Assembly: GCA_902766655.1 (NCBI GenBank) | Contig: CACXEL010000367.1 | Location: 1 to 7,507 of the forward strand | Direction: 5' to 3' | DNA length: 7,507 nt | From: an uncultured Lachnospiraceae bacterium | GTDB taxonomy: Bacteria > Bacillota > Clostridia > Lachnospirales > Lachnospiraceae | Shown here: piece by piece, positions 5,499 through 7,507 of the stretch | Layout: each line of letters begins with the position of its first letter | How positions within the stretch are numbered: the first letter of the stretch is position 1 | Position numbers and translations under genes: made by a program | Notes under the pieces: generated by a model | The model's input: only the letters and a program-made list of their open reading frames with translations | Told to the model about the DNA's origin: nothing | The model's database searches: none

Positions 5499-6693
5499 CT
5501 GCTTCCTCCTTTCCGGACTCGGAAGGCTCCTGGCCTCCCAGCTCACGTGCAAGAGCCTGCCTCGTCTCCTCATCAGGGATCAGGCGGATGACCGCATCCA
5601 GCCTGGCCCGCGAGAGAATGGCGTAAATCTCCTCCTCGCTCATCCCGCGGGAGGCCATGTAGAACATCATGTCCTCGTCCGGCCGGCCGATGGTGGCTCC
5701 GTGGTTGCCCACCACGTCCTCCTCGGAGCAGAGGATGAGGGGAATCGTCCGGTTCGCGGCCGTCTCGTCAATGATGAGCACGTCCTCCTGCTCATTTCCC
5801 ACGGCACCGGCGCAGCCCTTCTGAAGGTCGATGGTGCCCCGGAAGAGCTTGGAGGCCTGATCCCGCAGAACGCCCGCTGCCCGGATCCCGCTCTCGGTCC
5901 GCCGGCCCCTGTGGCAGGCGACGTAGTTCATGTCCAGGATCTCACTGCCGCGGACCCGGTAGCCGACATCCGCCTGCAGGCGGCTCCTGTCCCCATCGAG
6001 GTCCGCCCGGCAGCCCTGATAGACGCGTCCGCCGCCCAGGATCAGGTGCACGACCTTGATCGCCGCGCCCTCCCCGCACAGGGCGCCCACATCGTTGACC
6101 AATGTAAATGAATCCCCTGCCCTGAGGACCTGCACCAGAGTGAGGCTGGCCCCCCGGCCTGCCAGGATTTTCGTCTGTACGACGCCCGTCCCGGAAGCCG
6201 CGCCGTCCGCCGCCTCATCCATGATGAGGACCGCTTCGCTCTCCGGAGCCAGCTCGACTCCGTAAGCCGAAGCGCTGTCGCCGCTGAAGCGAAGGTTTAT
6301 TCTGACCGGTTCCCCGAGGCGGCCGTCCACATGAAGGACCTGCCGTTCTCTTCCGGCCCCGGCCAGGGCCTCGTCAAGGGCCGCGCCGCAGCCCGTCTCA
6401 ACATCCGCGAAAGGATCCGCCTTCGCCACGGTGGCAGGCGCGTCCGCAAGCCTGCTGCCCGCCTGAGCGTCCGCCGAAGGCTCGGCTTCTGCGCCGGTAC
6501 CAGGCGCATCCGGATGCCTGCCGCCCGCCGCAGGCACCGCCTCGACCGGGCATGCGTCCGTCCGAAGCTCCGCCGGGGCCTGCACCTCGCAGGCCGCCGC
6601 GGGCAGGGCGGACGGCAGGACCAGGGAGGCCTCGTTCATTTTCAGCCACCGCCAGGTCGGAGCCGGCAGGTGGTTGATCGTCCTTGTTTTCAT
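5491..6693 (-). CDS. sufD: SufD, Fe-S scaffold subunit with an alanine-rich insert
   Basis: SufD pairs with SufB in the SufBC2D scaffold where Fe-S clusters are built. The start of the 400-residue product is the conserved HLPAPTWRWLKMNEASL (8-24). From about residue 116 to 370 comes the right-handed beta-helix core, and then the C-terminal helical part with HGATIGRPDEDMMFYMASRGMSEEE (331-355). H331 of NHGAT corresponds to the conserved SufD histidine (H360 in E. coli) at the SufB interface. Between the two lies an odd stretch, about residues 30-115, rich in Ala, Gly, Asp and Pro, with a 22-residue tandem duplication. The tail (QEPSESGKEEADD) is acidic and low in complexity. The ATG at 6693 has AAGGAGG 10 nt upstream, overlapping the sufB stop; the gap to sufB is 16 bp. 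The fold is recognisable and the reading frame is open, so it is probably functional. Confidence 0.9.
   Translation of the reverse strand: MKTRTINHLPAPTWRWLKMNEASLVLPSALPAAACEVQAPAELRTDACPVEAVPAAGGRHPDAPGTGAEAEPSADAQAGSRLADAPATVAKADPFADVETGCGAALDEALAGAGRERQVLHVDGRLGEPVRINLRFSGDSASAYGVELAPESEAVLIMDEAADGAASGTGVVQTKILAGRGASLTLVQVLRAGDSFTLVNDVGALCGEGAAIKVVHLILGGGRVYQGCRADLDGDRSRLQADVGYRVRGSEILDMNYVACHRGRRTESGIRAAGVLRDQASKLFRGTIDLQKGCAGAVGNEQEDVLIIDETAANRTIPLILCSEEDVVGNHGATIGRPDEDMMFYMASRGMSEEEIYAILSRARLDAVIRLIPDEETRQALARELGGQEPSESGKEEADD
6388..6519 (-). repeat. 66-bp imperfect tandem duplication inside sufD
   Basis: Two adjacent 66-bp units encode SufD residues 59-80 and 81-102, sharing a pattern R..DAP.T.A.A.P.AD...G (11 of 22 residues identical by my alignment). 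At the DNA level I count about 47 of 66 matching bases for the same period. The preceding RTDACPVEAVPAAGG (44-58) resembles a third, more decayed unit. Because the unit is a multiple of three, the frame is kept. Confidence 0.7.
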
Positions 6694-6709
6694 TTTTCTC
6701 TATCCTCCT

Positions 6710-7507
6710 TCAGCCGATGGTGCCCTTCATCTCGAGGCGGATCAGGTTGTTCATCTCCACCGCGTACTCCAGCGGCAGCTCCTTGCTCACATTGTCGGCA
6801 AAGCCGCTGACGATCAGGGCCCGCGCCTCCTCCTCGGGAATGCCCCGGCTCATGAGATAGAAGACCGCGTCGTCGCTGATCCTCCCGATCCTGGCCTCAT
6901 GGCCTATGTCCGCCCGTGAGGTCCGGATGTCCATGGCCGGTATCGTGTCGGACCGGGAAATGTCGTCCAGCATGAGGGAAGCGCAGGCGACGGAGGACCG
7001 GCTGCCGGGTGCATTTTTCTGCACCACCACCGCGCTCCGGAAGGTGCTGATCCCGCCGCTCTTCGAGATCGAGCGGGTATTCACGGTGCTGAAGGTCTTC
7101 GGCGCCGCGTGGACCACCTTGCAGCCGGTATCCAGGTTCTGGCCCTTGCCGGCGAAGGTGATGGAGGTAAATTCGGACACTGCCCCCTCCCCCGCCAGCA
7201 CGCTCATGGGGTAGAGGTAGGAGACGTGGGAGCCGAAGGAGCCGGAAATCCACTCGATCTTGCCGCCCTTCTCCACCCTGGCCCGCTTGGTGTTCAGGTT
7301 GTACATGTTCTTGGACCAGTTCTCGATGGTGGAGTAGCGGAGCCTGGCGCCCTCCCCCACGAAGAGCTCCACGCAGCCGGCGTGGAGGTTGGCCACGTTG
7401 TACTTGGGTGCAGAGCAGCCCTCGATGAAGTGGAGGTTGGCGTTCTTCTCCACGATGATGAGGGTGTGCTCGAACTGGCCCGCGCCCTGCGCGTTGAGGC
7501 GGAAGTA
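6710..7507 (-). CDS. sufB: SufB, Fe-S scaffold subunit (C-terminal part; 5' end outside window)
   Basis: SufB is the scaffold subunit that receives sulfur and carries the nascent cluster. Only the last 265 residues are here; the frame is open to the right edge, beginning YFRLNAQGAGQFEHTLII, which is internal to SufB (family length about 460-480). A GTG at 7453 is just an internal valine codon, not a start. Visible marks are ENWSKNMYNLNTKRA, the beta-helix stretch GSFGSHVSYLYP, FAGKGQNLDTGCK, CASLMLDDISRSDTIPAMDI, and GHEARIGRISDDAVFYLMSRGIPEEEA. The cysteine of CASLML aligns with the essential E. coli C405, and the histidine of IGHEA with the SufB histidine at the SufD interface. The C-terminus YAVEMNNLIRLEMKGTIG is the family's normal end. 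The gene precedes sufD by 16 bp; sufC is expected beyond the right edge. Confidence 0.97.
   Translation of the reverse strand, partial: YFRLNAQGAGQFEHTLIIVEKNANLHFIEGCSAPKYNVANLHAGCVELFVGEGARLRYSTIENWSKNMYNLNTKRARVEKGGKIEWISGSFGSHVSYLYPMSVLAGEGAVSEFTSITFAGKGQNLDTGCKVVHAAPKTFSTVNTRSISKSGGISTFRSAVVVQKNAPGSRSSVACASLMLDDISRSDTIPAMDIRTSRADIGHEARIGRISDDAVFYLMSRGIPEEEARALIVSGFADNVSKELPLEYAVEMNNLIRLEMKGTIG

Noticed and set aside
4416..5591. 391-codon open frame on the plus strand opposite sufS
   Set aside because: It is a shadow of sufS, with all motifs on the other strand. The Val/Asp/Arg/Gly-rich composition is what GC-rich complements give.
7451..7453. GTG at 7453 as the start of SufB
   Set aside because: The frame continues open to the window edge and encodes the conserved SufB segment FRLNAQGAGQFEHTL, so this is an internal valine codon.
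1..7507. Search for tRNA, rRNA, CRISPR arrays, insertion sequences and phage genes
   Set aside because: No cloverleaf-like segment, regularly spaced repeats, transposase motifs or terminal inverted repeats were seen. The window is chromosomal core genes with short spacers.

Overview
The window looks like a piece of chromosome from a GC-rich Gram-positive bacterium, most likely a Clostridia member (Bacillota) resembling Lachnospiraceae. I infer this from three things: strong AAGGAGG-type ribosome binding sites, an LL-diaminopimelate aminotransferase (DapL) route to lysine and cell-wall precursors, and a SUF system of the Gram-positive SufB-SufD-SufS-SufU kind that uses the zinc protein SufU rather than SufE. 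No sequence search was possible, so the genus is open.

Left part (1-1467, all minus strand). dapL sits next to the left edge, followed by a weak terminator. Its 127-bp upstream region holds a hairpin with a U-run that could be an attenuator. Beyond it lies a strong terminator that belongs to a very short LysR-type gene: 68 codons that encode little more than the winged-helix DNA-binding domain.

Middle part (1468-3520). The LysR-type remnant is divergent from a plus-strand pyridoxal/pyridoxamine kinase gene. The shared 142-bp intergenic region carries a perfect TATAAT box and two inverted repeats. The kinase gene ends at a bidirectional terminator shared with a convergent MarR-family regulator gene, whose own promoter is overlaid by two dyads, as expected for an autoregulated MarR gene. 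Next comes a short gene-free stretch with a GC-rich hairpin and tiny reading frames.

Right part (3521-7507, all minus strand). This is the 3' portion of a suf iron-sulfur cluster assembly operon, transcribed from right to left: sufB (5' end beyond the window), sufD, sufS, sufU, then a 74-codon acyl carrier protein gene and a perfect 12-bp-stem terminator. SufB and SufD form the scaffold, SufS takes sulfur from cysteine onto its own cysteine, and SufU accepts it and passes it on. Intergenic distances are 16 bp or less, or overlaps, inside the suf genes and 64 bp before the carrier protein gene. SufD carries an unusual alanine-rich insert with a tandem duplication.

Most of the window is ordinary core metabolism. 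I did not find a clearly new system. The points most worth a second look are the SufD insert, the acyl carrier protein gene at the end of the suf operon, the wHTH-only LysR gene and the structured leader of dapL.
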